Assembly (NCBI GenBank): GCA_030535455.1
Contig: JAUNJY010000001.1
Location: forward strand, 62,001-126,000
DNA length: 64,000 bases
Direction of reading: 5' to 3'
Origin: a bacterium
Lineage (GTDB): Bacteria; Bacillota; Clostridia; Lachnospirales; Lachnospiraceae
Under the pieces are notes generated by a model that had not been told where the DNA came from, did no database searches, and saw only the letters and a list, made by a program, of their open reading frames with translations. A program made the position numbers and the translations under genes. This document shows, piece after piece, positions 1 to 7,946 of this stretch (within the stretch, counting starts at the first letter, position 1; every line of letters begins with the position of its first letter).

Positions 1-2
1 AT

Positions 3-185
3 CGTGCCGATGCAGCACGAAATGGTGGAGTAGATGGTCATGGTTTAGGCCTGTCAATTGCAAAGCTGATTGTGTTAAATCATACCGGAACAATTAAAGT
101 AAAGTCTCAATATACAAAAGGATCTAGTTTTACAATCATATTACCGGATTATTATAAAAAAGGATTGATAAAGATCGATCGGTAG
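3..185 (+). CDS. Sensor histidine kinase, C-terminal fragment
   Basis: This is the 3' end of a gene entering from the left edge; about 60 residues are visible. The motif [10 protein letters not shown] is the G2 box of the HATPase_c ATP-binding domain of two-component sensor kinases, followed by the usual strand pattern ([20 protein letters not shown]). The reading frame ends at the TAG at 183-185, 11 bases before a strong hairpin. Sensor input domains and partner regulator lie outside the window, so no specific signal can be assigned. Confidence 0.85.
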   Translation, partial: RADAARNGGVDGHGLGLSIAKLIVLNHTGTIKVKSQYTKGSSFTIILPDYYKKGLIKIDR

Positions 186-195
186 AAAAAATTAA

Positions 196-223
196 AAATC
201 CGTCAGCTCACGCTGACGGATTT
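196..223. terminator. Perfect 12-bp hairpin between convergent genes
   Basis: Arms 196-207 and 212-223 pair perfectly around a TCAC loop. On the minus strand the right-hand stem is followed by a T-rich tract, so it can end the ABC exporter transcript; it also sits directly after the sensor-kinase stop. The sequence just downstream (GTCGACAAGCTGA at 229-241) recurs exactly at 52298-52310. Confidence 0.7.
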
Positions 224-259
224 AGACTGTCGACAAGCTGAAGACACAGAAAGAAGAAC

Positions 260-294
260 TAAAAAACTGCGCGGGCGCAGGCTACGCCTGCGCC
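260..294 (-). terminator. Intrinsic terminator overlapping the exporter stop codon
   Basis: A 9-bp GC-rich stem (274-282 with 286-294, loop of 3) contains the TAG stop of the upstream minus-strand ABC gene. A six-T run follows on the minus strand (complement of 261-266), seven bases past the stem. Confidence 0.6.
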
Positions 295-2048
295 ATATAC
301 AGACGGTAGTATGCACCATGTTTTGCAAGTAATTTGGCTGCGGAACCTTCTTCAATAATTCCACCTTCATCGATAACAAATATCCGATCTGCATTTTGAA
401 TAGTAGAAAGTCTGTGAGCAATGACAAAAGCAGTTCTATTTTCTAATAAAGCTTCTATACCTTGCTGGATCAATTTTTCAGTCTTTGTATCTATACTGGA
501 AGTTGCTTCATCTAATATTAAAATCTTAGGTTTAGCTAACAATGTCCTTGCAAATGCAAGCAGTTGCTTTTGTCCAACAGACAGACCACCGCCACGTTCT
601 TTTAGCTCGGTATCGTATCCATCAGGTAATTTGCAGATAAAGTCATGAGCATGTACCGCTTTGGCTGCAGCTATGATTTCGTCTTCAGTAGCATCCAGAT
701 TTCCATACCTTATATTATCTCGAATGGTTCCGGTAAAGATATAGCTGTCCTGAGTCATAACGCCCATCTGGCTACGAAGGCTTTCTAAGGAGATGGAGTT
801 AATACTGTGCCCATCAATCTTAATATCCCCATGCTGAAGGTTATAAAATCGACTGATTAGATTAACAATGGTAGTCTTTCCGGCACCTGTTGGCCCAACA
901 AGAGCAATGGTTTCTCCAGGCTTTACATGGAATGACAGCTTATGAAGCACATCAGTCTGAGAGTCATAGGAGAAGGTGACATGGTCAAAGGAAATATCCC
1001 CTTTGATATCAGGAAGTTCTTTTGCTTTGGAACTATCGGATATGGTTGGTTTCGTATCAATAATTTCAAAGATACGTTCTGCACCTGAGAGATTGGTAAT
1101 CAACTGATTATAGTAGTTACTCAGGTTCATAACAGGATTCCAGAACATTCCGATGTAGGAGGCAAAAGCAACATAGGTTCCAAGGCTTACAGCATCTCTT
1201 CCAAGTACATAAATGCCAAACAGGTATAACATCATGGTTCCAATACCCCAGCAAAAGTCAGTAGAAGGTCCAAAGGCATTGGAATACAGGACGGCTTTAA
1301 TCCAGGATTTTCGGTGTTCTTCCACAAGTTCATCAAAGGTATTATTTGATTCTTCCTCAGCATGAAAACTTTGTATAATGCGGATACCCGATAAATTCTC
1401 ATGAATAAATGCATTCAGGTTGGAGTTTTTCTTACGTACAACCTGCCAACATTTATGAGAAAAGGATTGAATGAGAAAGATTAAAAATATCATAAGTGGC
1501 AGGCTGGATAAAGCGGCAAATGCCAGTTTGTAGTTCTTTATCACCATGATTATGACTACGGCGCAAATAGTAATGAAGTCAGGAAGTAGGGTGGTCACAG
1601 TATCGCTGATTACACCCTTTAGAGAATTTACATCTCCAATGATACGTGCAAGGATCTTTCCGGTTGGCCTAGAGTCAAAAAAGTCAAAGCTTAATGTTTG
1701 GATATGAGTATAAAGTTCCTGACGAATGGTAAGCAGGACCTTATTACTGACTTTAGCCATAATATACATTCTAAGCTTGATCAGAATGACCAGCCCAATA
1801 TTGATTCCAATGGCAAACAGGCATAAGCCAAGCAAGCCAGAGAAGTCTTTTGGTTTTATGTAATGATCGATTGCAGTTTCCATAATCAATGGATTTAAAA
1901 TCGATATTGCAGTGGAAATCCCCATCACCACGCAGACAATAATCAAGGAGAGTTTATAGTCTAGCAGATAGTGAAACAGCCGTTTAAAAAGGGCAGTCTT
2001 TTTCATTGTGTTGGATTGTTCATCTTGTTTATAAGAATTAACAGCCAT
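282..2048 (-). CDS. ABC exporter half-transporter, BmrD/YheH-like subunit
   Basis: A 588-residue fusion of a six-helix exporter membrane domain (about residues 20-320) and a nucleotide-binding domain. Visible motifs are Walker A GPTGAGKTT near residue 381, signature LSVGQ near 488, Walker B ILILDEATSS near 503 with the catalytic Glu, and the H-loop AHRLST near 541. The signature Gly is replaced by Val. The partner immediately upstream has the complementary defect, the pattern of heterodimeric multidrug exporters such as BmrC/BmrD, LmrC/LmrD and TM287/TM288. The ATG follows AGGAGGTG. The two genes are 14 bases apart and surely cotranscribed. The substrate cannot be read from sequence. Confidence 0.9.
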   Translation of the reverse strand: MAVNSYKQDEQSNTMKKTALFKRLFHYLLDYKLSLIIVCVVMGISTAISILNPLIMETAIDHYIKPKDFSGLLGLCLFAIGINIGLVILIKLRMYIMAKVSNKVLLTIRQELYTHIQTLSFDFFDSRPTGKILARIIGDVNSLKGVISDTVTTLLPDFITICAVVIIMVIKNYKLAFAALSSLPLMIFLIFLIQSFSHKCWQVVRKKNSNLNAFIHENLSGIRIIQSFHAEEESNNTFDELVEEHRKSWIKAVLYSNAFGPSTDFCWGIGTMMLYLFGIYVLGRDAVSLGTYVAFASYIGMFWNPVMNLSNYYNQLITNLSGAERIFEIIDTKPTISDSSKAKELPDIKGDISFDHVTFSYDSQTDVLHKLSFHVKPGETIALVGPTGAGKTTIVNLISRFYNLQHGDIKIDGHSINSISLESLRSQMGVMTQDSYIFTGTIRDNIRYGNLDATEDEIIAAAKAVHAHDFICKLPDGYDTELKERGGGLSVGQKQLLAFARTLLAKPKILILDEATSSIDTKTEKLIQQGIEALLENRTAFVIAHRLSTIQNADRIFVIDEGGIIEEGSAAKLLAKHGAYYRLYMAQA

Positions 2049-2062
2049 GATAAATACACCTC

Positions 2063-3796
2063 CTAGCTGACAGAGACTTGTTTTGCAATATCTCCGTATT
2101 GTGTTTTATAAGTTTCATAATAAAGTCCACGTAGTTTAAGAAGTTCCTCATGGGTACCACGTTCTACAATCTGCCCATCTTCCAAATAGATAATTTCATC
2201 GGCATTTCTGACCGCACTAATTCGATGGGCAATGATTAGCTTGGTAGTCTTTTGCAAGGAAGCCAGATTTTTCTGGATATTATGTTCCGTTTCCATATCA
2301 AGGGCGGAGGTTGAATCGTCAAGTACAAGAATTGGGGCATGTTTGGATAATGCTCGTGCAATGCTGATTCTTTGTTTTTGGCCTCCAGAAAGTCCGACGC
2401 CTCGCTCCCCGATAATTGTTTCATAGTCAGAATCCATCTTACTAATAAAGCTATCGGCCTCCGCTTGCTTGGCAGCTGCCCTTACATCATTTGGATTAAG
2501 ATTTTTTCGTTTCCCAAGCTTGATATTTTCAAAAACAGTATCAGAGAAAAGGAAGACATCTTGCATTACTAAGGAGATGGATGTTCGAAGCTGTTGCAGC
2601 TTTAATTTCTTAATGTTTACCTGATCTAATCGAATCTCTCCGCTATCCACATCGTAAAGACGTTCTAACAGATTGATGATAGAGGACTTTCCGGCACCTG
2701 TTGCGCCCATAATTCCAATCGTCTTGCCAGGAGAGATATGAAAGCTTATGTCTTTTAAAATTTGCTTTCCGTTGTGAAAGAAGCATACATGGTCAAAAGA
2801 AATTTCCCCTTTTACCACAGGTAAGGTAACGGCATCTTCCGCGTCTTGTATCTTTGGAGCATTTTCATAAATCTTTTCAATCTTCTTATTAGAAGCAAGT
2901 GCGGATGAGAATTCATTGGTCAGCCAGCCAAGCATCTCCATAGGCCAGACGATATTCATAGAATACTCAGTAAAAGCACTTAGCTGTCCAAGACTTAGTG
3001 TATTGTTAATATAGAGATATCCGCCAAATAGAAGAACAGTAAATGGAAGCAGCTTTGTGACCATTTGAAAATATGGATAGAACCGTACAAATACTTTAGA
3101 CTGCTTCATATTTAGTTCATAGTAGCGATTATTATGGGATAAGAATTTCTTAATCTCATATTTTTCTCTGGCAAAGGCTTTAACGGTACGCACACCACTA
3201 AGATTTTCCTCGGCAACGGTATTTAGGACCGCATTTTCTTCACTGATTTCTCCATAAATCTTACCAAGCTTTCGTTCCATAACAATTGCCAGTGTTCCAA
3301 CGATAGGAAGAACCAACGTTGGAATAACAGCTAAGGCTGGACTAATTCGATACATGCAGAAAAGTACGAATACGGTGTGGATGGTGACCTCGATTAGGAG
3401 CATGCCAACAAAGCCAAGCACATTCCATATCTTATCTATATCGTCTTTGACACGGGCCATAAGTTCCCCAGTGCTAACATCATCAAAGAAGGAAATATCA
3501 AGTTTTTGTATGTATTGAAACAGGTTAGTACGTAAGTGAATGCTGATCTTATTACTTACAATGTCAAATGTAGTCTCTTTTGTGTATTGGAAGATACATC
3601 TTCCGATTCCGATTGCTAAGATGCCAAGTAATAGCTTGGGAAGTAATGACATGTTTCCACCAACAAGTACGTTATCTACAATTGATTGGGTAATCATTGG
3701 GGAGAGCATATCCAAACTGATGCTGATTACCATGCTGGCAATTGCAAAGGCATAGAAATACCAATACTTTTTGATGTAATAGGTTATTTTTTTCAA
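2063..3796 (-). CDS. ABC exporter half-transporter, BmrC/YheI-like subunit with degenerate ATP site
   Basis: A 577-residue membrane plus ATPase half-transporter. Walker A is GATGAGKSS (near residue 360), the signature is canonical (LSGGQKQRISIARAL, near 467), but Walker B reads ILVLDDSTSALD (near 487), so the catalytic Glu is Asp. With the altered signature of the downstream subunit this predicts one hydrolysing and one degenerate ATP site in the heterodimer. The start is a TTG preceded by AGGTAGG. Upstream lie a terminator, a short leader ORF and a near-consensus promoter, implying attenuation control. Family knowledge suggests drug or lipid efflux; the substrate is unknown. Confidence 0.9.
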   Translation of the reverse strand: MKKITYYIKKYWYFYAFAIASMVISISLDMLSPMITQSIVDNVLVGGNMSLLPKLLLGILAIGIGRCIFQYTKETTFDIVSNKISIHLRTNLFQYIQKLDISFFDDVSTGELMARVKDDIDKIWNVLGFVGMLLIEVTIHTVFVLFCMYRISPALAVIPTLVLPIVGTLAIVMERKLGKIYGEISEENAVLNTVAEENLSGVRTVKAFAREKYEIKKFLSHNNRYYELNMKQSKVFVRFYPYFQMVTKLLPFTVLLFGGYLYINNTLSLGQLSAFTEYSMNIVWPMEMLGWLTNEFSSALASNKKIEKIYENAPKIQDAEDAVTLPVVKGEISFDHVCFFHNGKQILKDISFHISPGKTIGIMGATGAGKSSIINLLERLYDVDSGEIRLDQVNIKKLKLQQLRTSISLVMQDVFLFSDTVFENIKLGKRKNLNPNDVRAAAKQAEADSFISKMDSDYETIIGERGVGLSGGQKQRISIARALSKHAPILVLDDSTSALDMETEHNIQKNLASLQKTTKLIIAHRISAVRNADEIIYLEDGQIVERGTHEELLKLRGLYYETYKTQYGDIAKQVSVS

Positions 3797-3841
3797 TGGG
3801 TTCGCCTACCTTTCTTTCTCTGTAAAAGGCCTAAAAAAGTG

Positions 3842-3874
3842 CAAAAAAATAAGCTATGGCTGAACCAAAGCTTA
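3842..3874 (-). terminator. Intrinsic terminator (attenuator) between leader ORF and exporter genes
   Basis: On the minus strand the hairpin AAGCT-T-TGG / CCA-T-AGCTT (3851-3873, five-base loop, one internal mismatch) is followed by seven T residues (complement of 3843-3849). It lies 43 bases after the leader stop and about 46 bases before the TTG of the exporter gene, so transcripts from the promoter at 4057-4085 must read through it to express the exporter. Confidence 0.75.
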
Positions 3875-3916
3875 AGAGAGTGAAACTAGATGCAATAATA
3901 GATAAGAGCATAAGTT

Positions 3917-4003
3917 TTACCGTATAGTCTCTTTTACAGAGGTAAATCCAAGGGTTAAATTGATTATTAAGTTACCAGTTCTTAATTTCATAAAATGTCT
4001 CAT
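3917..4003 (-). CDS. Putative 28-residue regulatory leader peptide of the ABC exporter operon
   Basis: An ATG (complement of 4001-4003) sits 7 bases after a perfect AAGGAGG site (complement of 4011-4017) and opens 28 codons beginning MRHFMKLRTGNL and ending KETIR, then TAA. It lies downstream of a consensus sigma-A promoter and upstream of an intrinsic terminator, ahead of a BmrCD-type exporter. In Bacillus subtilis bmrCD is controlled by the short leader ORF bmrB through ribosome-mediated transcription attenuation; this arrangement matches that logic, though I see no sequence similarity to claim. No membrane segment or known domain. An alternative is a small functional peptide, but position argues for a leader. 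Confidence 0.65.
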   Translation of the reverse strand: MRHFMKLRTGNLIINLTLGFTSVKETIR

Positions 4004-4056
4004 AGTTTTACCTCCTTCTTTGTTTTTATTGGTATTTATTAACAGTGCTGTGTTTG

Positions 4057-4085
4057 ATTATAGACTTGAAAATTGGAAATGTCAA
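4057..4085 (-). promoter_or_regulatory. Consensus sigma-A promoter of the leader-exporter operon
   Basis: On the minus strand TTGACA (complement of 4080-4085), a 17-base spacer and TATAAT (complement of 4057-4062) form a textbook housekeeping promoter. Transcription would begin near 4050 and give a leader of about 45 bases before the leader ORF. Confidence 0.85.
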
Positions 4086-4149
4086 CCATAAATATGCTAT
4101 AATTTTTTTATAAGAAAGATTAATTATTTATTAATTTTTACAATTTTCA

Positions 4150-4177
4150 TTGTTTATTCATATATCTATGATATACT
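4150..4177 (+). promoter_or_regulatory. Possible sigma-A promoter of the alarmone synthetase gene
   Basis: TTGTTT (4150-4155), a 16-base spacer and TATACT (4172-4177) precede the ATG at 4238 by about 60 bases. The -35 box is weak. The rest of the 440-base divergent spacer (3797-4237) holds the leader ORF, attenuator and exporter promoter on the other strand. Confidence 0.4.
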
Positions 4178-4237
4178 TACGAAGTATTTAAAAACAAACA
4201 TATGCGTATTACGTAAGAATGAGTAGAGGGTGTTAAT

Positions 4238-5149
4238 ATGGAGTTACCAATGTTTTATGATACGGTAGAAGAGTGGAATCAGGCATTACTATTATATGAT
4301 TCAGCATTAAAGGAAGTCGGGACAAAACTTGATATCCTAAGTAATGAATTTAAACTAACTCACCAATACAATCCGATTGAGCATATTACTTCAAGAATTA
4401 AGTCATCTCAAAGCATTGCAAAGAAAATGCAGCATAAGGGCCTTGAGCTGACAACCGAAAACATTGTAAAATATTTAAATGATGTTGCCGGAATTCGAAT
4501 TATTTGCTCCTTTACATCTGATATTTATCGAATTGCAAGCTTGATTGCCAAGCAAAGTGATGTAAAGGTTTTAAAAGTAAAAGACTATATTATGTGTCCA
4601 AAATCAAATGGCTATATGAGCTATCACATGATTGTATCAGTTCCTATTTTCTTATCTGAAAATGTAATTGATACAAAGGTAGAAATTCAGATTCGTACTA
4701 TAGCAATGGATTTTTGGGCAAGCTTAGAACATAAAATATATTATAAATATGAGGGCAATGCCCCAGAACGTATTCGTAACCAGTTAAAAGAATGTGCAGA
4801 CATCGTGTCGTATCTTGATAAGAAGATGCTTTCTATTAATGAAGAGGTACAGTCATTTAACCATGTAAACGAAGCACAAGTAAGAACATATCAAAGTAAT
4901 TTGAATGATTTGTTCGGACGAATTGTTAATGAAGCAGAAGAAGTCCAAGAAGTGAAAGTGGAGCCAGAACTTCCAAAAGAGACATTGGAATCAGCACTTA
5001 CGGCAAATCTGATTGATGACGATAATCAGGAAGAAGAAGTGATGGATGGAATTATTTCAGAACAGCCGAAAGAAAAGAAAGATGGTTTTACCGGTTTTTT
5101 CTTCCGCAAGAAGGATAAGGACGTAAAGCAATCTGCGGCTTCAGAGTAG
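4238..5149 (+). CDS. Small alarmone synthetase ((p)ppGpp synthetase, RelQ/YjbM-like)
   Basis: Predicted to transfer pyrophosphate from ATP to GDP or GTP to make the stringent-response alarmone. Motifs of the RelA/SpoT synthetase domain are present in order: RIKSSQSIAKKM (about 53-64), DVAGIRII (86-93), YIMCPKSNGYMSYH (117-130) and EIQIRTIAMDFWASLEHKIYY (148-168). There is no HD hydrolase, TGS or ACT domain, so it is a single-domain synthetase. At 303 residues it exceeds typical RelQ/RelP proteins (about 210-230): roughly the last 90 residues form a charged tail, acidic then ending in a basic FFFRKKDKD segment. It is probably cotranscribed with the next gene, 29 bases downstream. Confidence 0.88.
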   Translation: MELPMFYDTVEEWNQALLLYDSALKEVGTKLDILSNEFKLTHQYNPIEHITSRIKSSQSIAKKMQHKGLELTTENIVKYLNDVAGIRIICSFTSDIYRIASLIAKQSDVKVLKVKDYIMCPKSNGYMSYHMIVSVPIFLSENVIDTKVEIQIRTIAMDFWASLEHKIYYKYEGNAPERIRNQLKECADIVSYLDKKMLSINEEVQSFNHVNEAQVRTYQSNLNDLFGRIVNEAEEVQEVKVEPELPKETLESALTANLIDDDNQEEEVMDGIISEQPKEKKDGFTGFFFRKKDKDVKQSAASE

Positions 5150-5178
5150 ATGTAAAATGAAGAAAAGTAGGTGAAAGC

Positions 5179-5922
5179 ATGCTGAAGTTTCTAGGAACTG
5201 GCGGGGCATTTAATATTGCACGTGGGAATACCAGTGCATATATGGAGTTTGCAAACGAACTCTTCTTATTTGATGCAGGAGAGGACGTATTTAAAAAGCT
5301 CATCCAGTTAAAGTTATTAGAGAAAAAAGCCAGAGTGAATATCTTTATCACTCATTTACACAGCGATCATATCGGAAGTCTTGGAACGATTATCGCTTAC
5401 CTATACTATAAAGTGTATAACCAGGATAACAGCAATATCTGCATATACTTCCCATCAGAAGCCATTGTGGATTTGTTGGAGCTGCAAGGTGTACCACAAT
5501 CAATGTATAACCTATTCTTAAATAAATGGGATGAACTTTACATTCCTACGTTAGGAAGAAAGCAGCCAGAATATAGTTTCTTTGAGACAGAGCATACGAA
5601 AAACTTAGACTATAAGGGAGCTTGTAACTGTTATAGCATTGAGTTTATGCTTGAGAATGAGTTTAGTATCTTCTATAGTGGAGATAGCAATACGTTTCAT
5701 GAGAAATTGCAAAATATCTATTATTATGATCAGATTTATCAAGAAGTTACAATGGTTAAAGAGGCTTCCGTCCATCTTAGTTATGACAAGTTGTTAGAAG
5801 CAACGAAGAGTCTTACTAAGGAAGAACGAGGACGTATCTACCTTATGCATCTTGATGAGGATTTCGATGAGGAAATGGCTAGAAATGATGGATTTAGCAT
5901 TGCCCAAGCAGTTTCATTATAA
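5179..5922 (+). CDS. MBL-fold metallohydrolase
   Basis: A 247-residue metallo-beta-lactamase-fold protein. It opens with the family pattern FLGTGGAF, has the metal motif THLHSDHIG (H59, H61, D63, H64), a second metal Asp in YSGDS (about 170), and C-terminal His candidates in HLSYD and MHLDED. This layout resembles RNase Z-like and cyclic phosphodiesterase-like members, but the substrate cannot be fixed. It follows the alarmone synthetase by 29 bases and ends before a bidirectional terminator. Confidence 0.8.
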   Translation: MLKFLGTGGAFNIARGNTSAYMEFANELFLFDAGEDVFKKLIQLKLLEKKARVNIFITHLHSDHIGSLGTIIAYLYYKVYNQDNSNICIYFPSEAIVDLLELQGVPQSMYNLFLNKWDELYIPTLGRKQPEYSFFETEHTKNLDYKGACNCYSIEFMLENEFSIFYSGDSNTFHEKLQNIYYYDQIYQEVTMVKEASVHLSYDKLLEATKSLTKEERGRIYLMHLDEDFDEEMARNDGFSIAQAVSL

Positions 5923-5971
5923 TTGAAAATTATAAAATTTAGATAGAGAATTTCAATAAAAAATTTAAATA

Positions 5972-6007
5972 AAAAGAGGTGGTAAGCATTTGCTTACCAC
6001 CTCTTTT
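5972..6007. terminator. Bidirectional terminator, perfect 17-bp stem
   Basis: Arms 5972-5988 and 5991-6007 pair perfectly with a two-base loop; A-rich and T-rich ends on either side make it work for both convergent genes (MBL hydrolase on plus, S1 protein on minus). Confidence 0.85.
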
Positions 6008-6009
6008 GC

Positions 6010-6034
6010 AGCTTGGCGAATTTGTCGCCAAGCT
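6010..6034. repeat. Hairpin AGCTTGGCGA / TCGCCAAGCT
   Basis: A perfect 10-bp stem with loop ATTTG directly beside the previous terminator. Its outer arm AGCTTG is shared with the hairpin at 52284-52308 (AGCTTGTCGAC stem), suggesting a common repeat type. Confidence 0.5.
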
Positions 6035-6059
6035 TTGTATGAAATCAAGCGTTGATCTT

Positions 6060-6989
6060 CTACAGTTTGAATTTGCTAAGAAGGCTGCCAAGACTTGTGC
6101 TGGCATCATCATCGCTGATATATTCAATTGGAGTATGGTCAATATCTTCTACCACGTCTTCTCCTTCAGAAACTGCTTTCATATCTAAGCTGATTTTTCC
6201 GTCAACTACATCTAAGATTTTTACCTTAACTTCTTGTCCTTCGCTGACTACCTCTTTTGGAGATTTAATACGTTTTGCACACATGCGGGAGATATGCACA
6301 AGGCCAGTAAGTCCATCGCCGATATTTACAAATGCGCCATAAGGCTCAATTCGTTCTACCACACCAGTAGTTACTACACCTTTTTGTACGTGGGATAATT
6401 TTTCTCTATGTTCAGCATCTGCTTGTTCTCTTGCAACTGCCTTAGCAGAAAGAACGAGCTTCTTACGATCTCTATCTGCAGTGATTACGATTACTTCAAG
6501 TTTTTTGCCAACCCATTCGTCGAGGTTTTCAACATAGGATAAGGAAAGCTGGGAAGCTGGAATAAATCCACGGATTCCATTTACATATGCAACAACACCT
6601 GCATTAACAGCACTGTCAACGACTACGCTGTATTTTCTTTGATCCTCTAATGCAGCACCAAATTCTTCCCAAGCAAGTTCGCTGCTTGCCTGTTTCTTGC
6701 TTAATAATACATTGCCATTTCCATCATCTACTTCAAGTACATAGGCTTTAAATGCTTCACCTACTGTAATATCTGTAAATACAGAGAAATGAGGGTCATC
6801 ACTTAGTTCAGATGTATAAATGATACCTTCTGCATAAGAACCGATATCAACGATTGCATGATCTTCTTTGACACCGATTACCGTACAGGTTACAAGGTCT
6901 CCTTCTTTAATTCGGCTGAAGGACTTATTAATGGCATCTTCAAAGTCAGCCATTGTTAGGTTCTCTTCGTTTGTATTTACTTCTGACAT
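6060..6989 (-). CDS. S1 RNA-binding domain protein (ribosomal protein S1-like)
   Basis: A 309-residue protein with three S1/OB-fold domains: about 28-100 (EGDLVTCTVIGVKEDHAIVDIG), 113-185 (GVVAYVNGIRGFIPASQLS) and 199-270 (GVVERIEPYGAFVNIGDGLTGLVHIS). It resembles the short S1-type proteins of Firmicutes rather than the six-domain S1 of proteobacteria. The N-terminus and C-terminus are acidic. The ATG follows AGAAAGGACG. It is likely monocistronic, ending at the shared terminator at 5972-6007. A translation or mRNA-binding role is inferred from the family. Confidence 0.85.
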   Translation of the reverse strand: MSEVNTNEENLTMADFEDAINKSFSRIKEGDLVTCTVIGVKEDHAIVDIGSYAEGIIYTSELSDDPHFSVFTDITVGEAFKAYVLEVDDGNGNVLLSKKQASSELAWEEFGAALEDQRKYSVVVDSAVNAGVVAYVNGIRGFIPASQLSLSYVENLDEWVGKKLEVIVITADRDRKKLVLSAKAVAREQADAEHREKLSHVQKGVVTTGVVERIEPYGAFVNIGDGLTGLVHISRMCAKRIKSPKEVVSEGQEVKVKILDVVDGKISLDMKAVSEGEDVVEDIDHTPIEYISDDDASTSLGSLLSKFKL

Positions 6990-7054
6990 AATAGCACGTC
7001 CTTTCTGATTTTACTTCTTATATAGTATAATTCTATTTTTAAAATGTTAACCGT

Positions 7055-7819
7055 CTATTCTTTTTTTACACGAAACCAGTAGGTATAAAGCGCCCTAAAA
7101 CCAAGGGAATGATAGACTCTCTTGGCAATCAGATTGTCATCTACCACCTGTAGATAGGCATGATGAATCCCTTGCTCTTTTGCTCGAAGCAAAAGGCTGC
7201 TGACAATGGATTTAGCAAGCTGCTGACCCCGATAATGCTCATCTACATAGATGGCATAAATACCGATATGGTCACGCTCAAGAATGCCAAGTCCTGTAGC
7301 AATGGTATTACCATGGTCAATGATACAGGCAGAAATAATATCTCTCGGTATGGCTTCATACATCTTAGGGACAATGGTAAGATGGTTCTCATTGGTTGTC
7401 CGATTTAAGTGAAACAGGTTCATAATCCAGTTCTTTGTCAGGCGGTCTTCTACAATTACCTCATAGTGAGGATTAGAAGTCACCTGAATGTCAGAAAGGT
7501 TGCAGCAATACGTATCTGTAATATGCTCTTTTACATAGCCTCTTTTCAGAAGCATATGGTCCAGTCCTTCTGTAAAAATGGGATTGATCTTAAAGATACA
7601 AGGCGTATTCAGCCTCTTATACTCTTCTTCACAATATCTGATTTTCTTATCAATCGGCAGCCTAGAACTTCCAATGACATGAACACAGTTGGTCCGATGA
7701 GTATAGAAATCGGAGTATCCAAGCAGCCAGTCATCATAGAGCTCTGATTTATAGGAAGGCCAGGCATTAAATGAAAGTTCTTCTATAAACTTGATATAGC
7801 TTGTGTCCTTCTGTATCAT
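7055..7819 (-). CDS. GNAT family N-acetyltransferase
   Basis: A 254-residue protein whose C-terminal half carries the acetyl-CoA binding fold: IGIYAIYVDEHYRGQQLAKSIV (motif A, with R-G-Q-Q-L-A) and the C-terminal AYLQVVDDNLIAKRVYHSLGF pattern. The N-terminal 130 residues form a second, divergent GNAT-like half. The acceptor is unknown. Divergent from the Nudix gene across a 127-base spacer carrying -10-like boxes on both strands. Confidence 0.8.
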   Translation of the reverse strand: MIQKDTSYIKFIEELSFNAWPSYKSELYDDWLLGYSDFYTHRTNCVHVIGSSRLPIDKKIRYCEEEYKRLNTPCIFKINPIFTEGLDHMLLKRGYVKEHITDTYCCNLSDIQVTSNPHYEVIVEDRLTKNWIMNLFHLNRTTNENHLTIVPKMYEAIPRDIISACIIDHGNTIATGLGILERDHIGIYAIYVDEHYRGQQLAKSIVSSLLLRAKEQGIHHAYLQVVDDNLIAKRVYHSLGFRALYTYWFRVKKE

Positions 7820-7946
7820 AGTATTCCCCCTAAGTCTCTTACGTGAATAAAACTTAACACGGTATCTTTATTATAGTATAATATGGAATAAGCTTGCAAG
7901 TAGTAGGAGAAAATGAACGAATAAAGAAGAAAGAGAAGGTGTTAGG

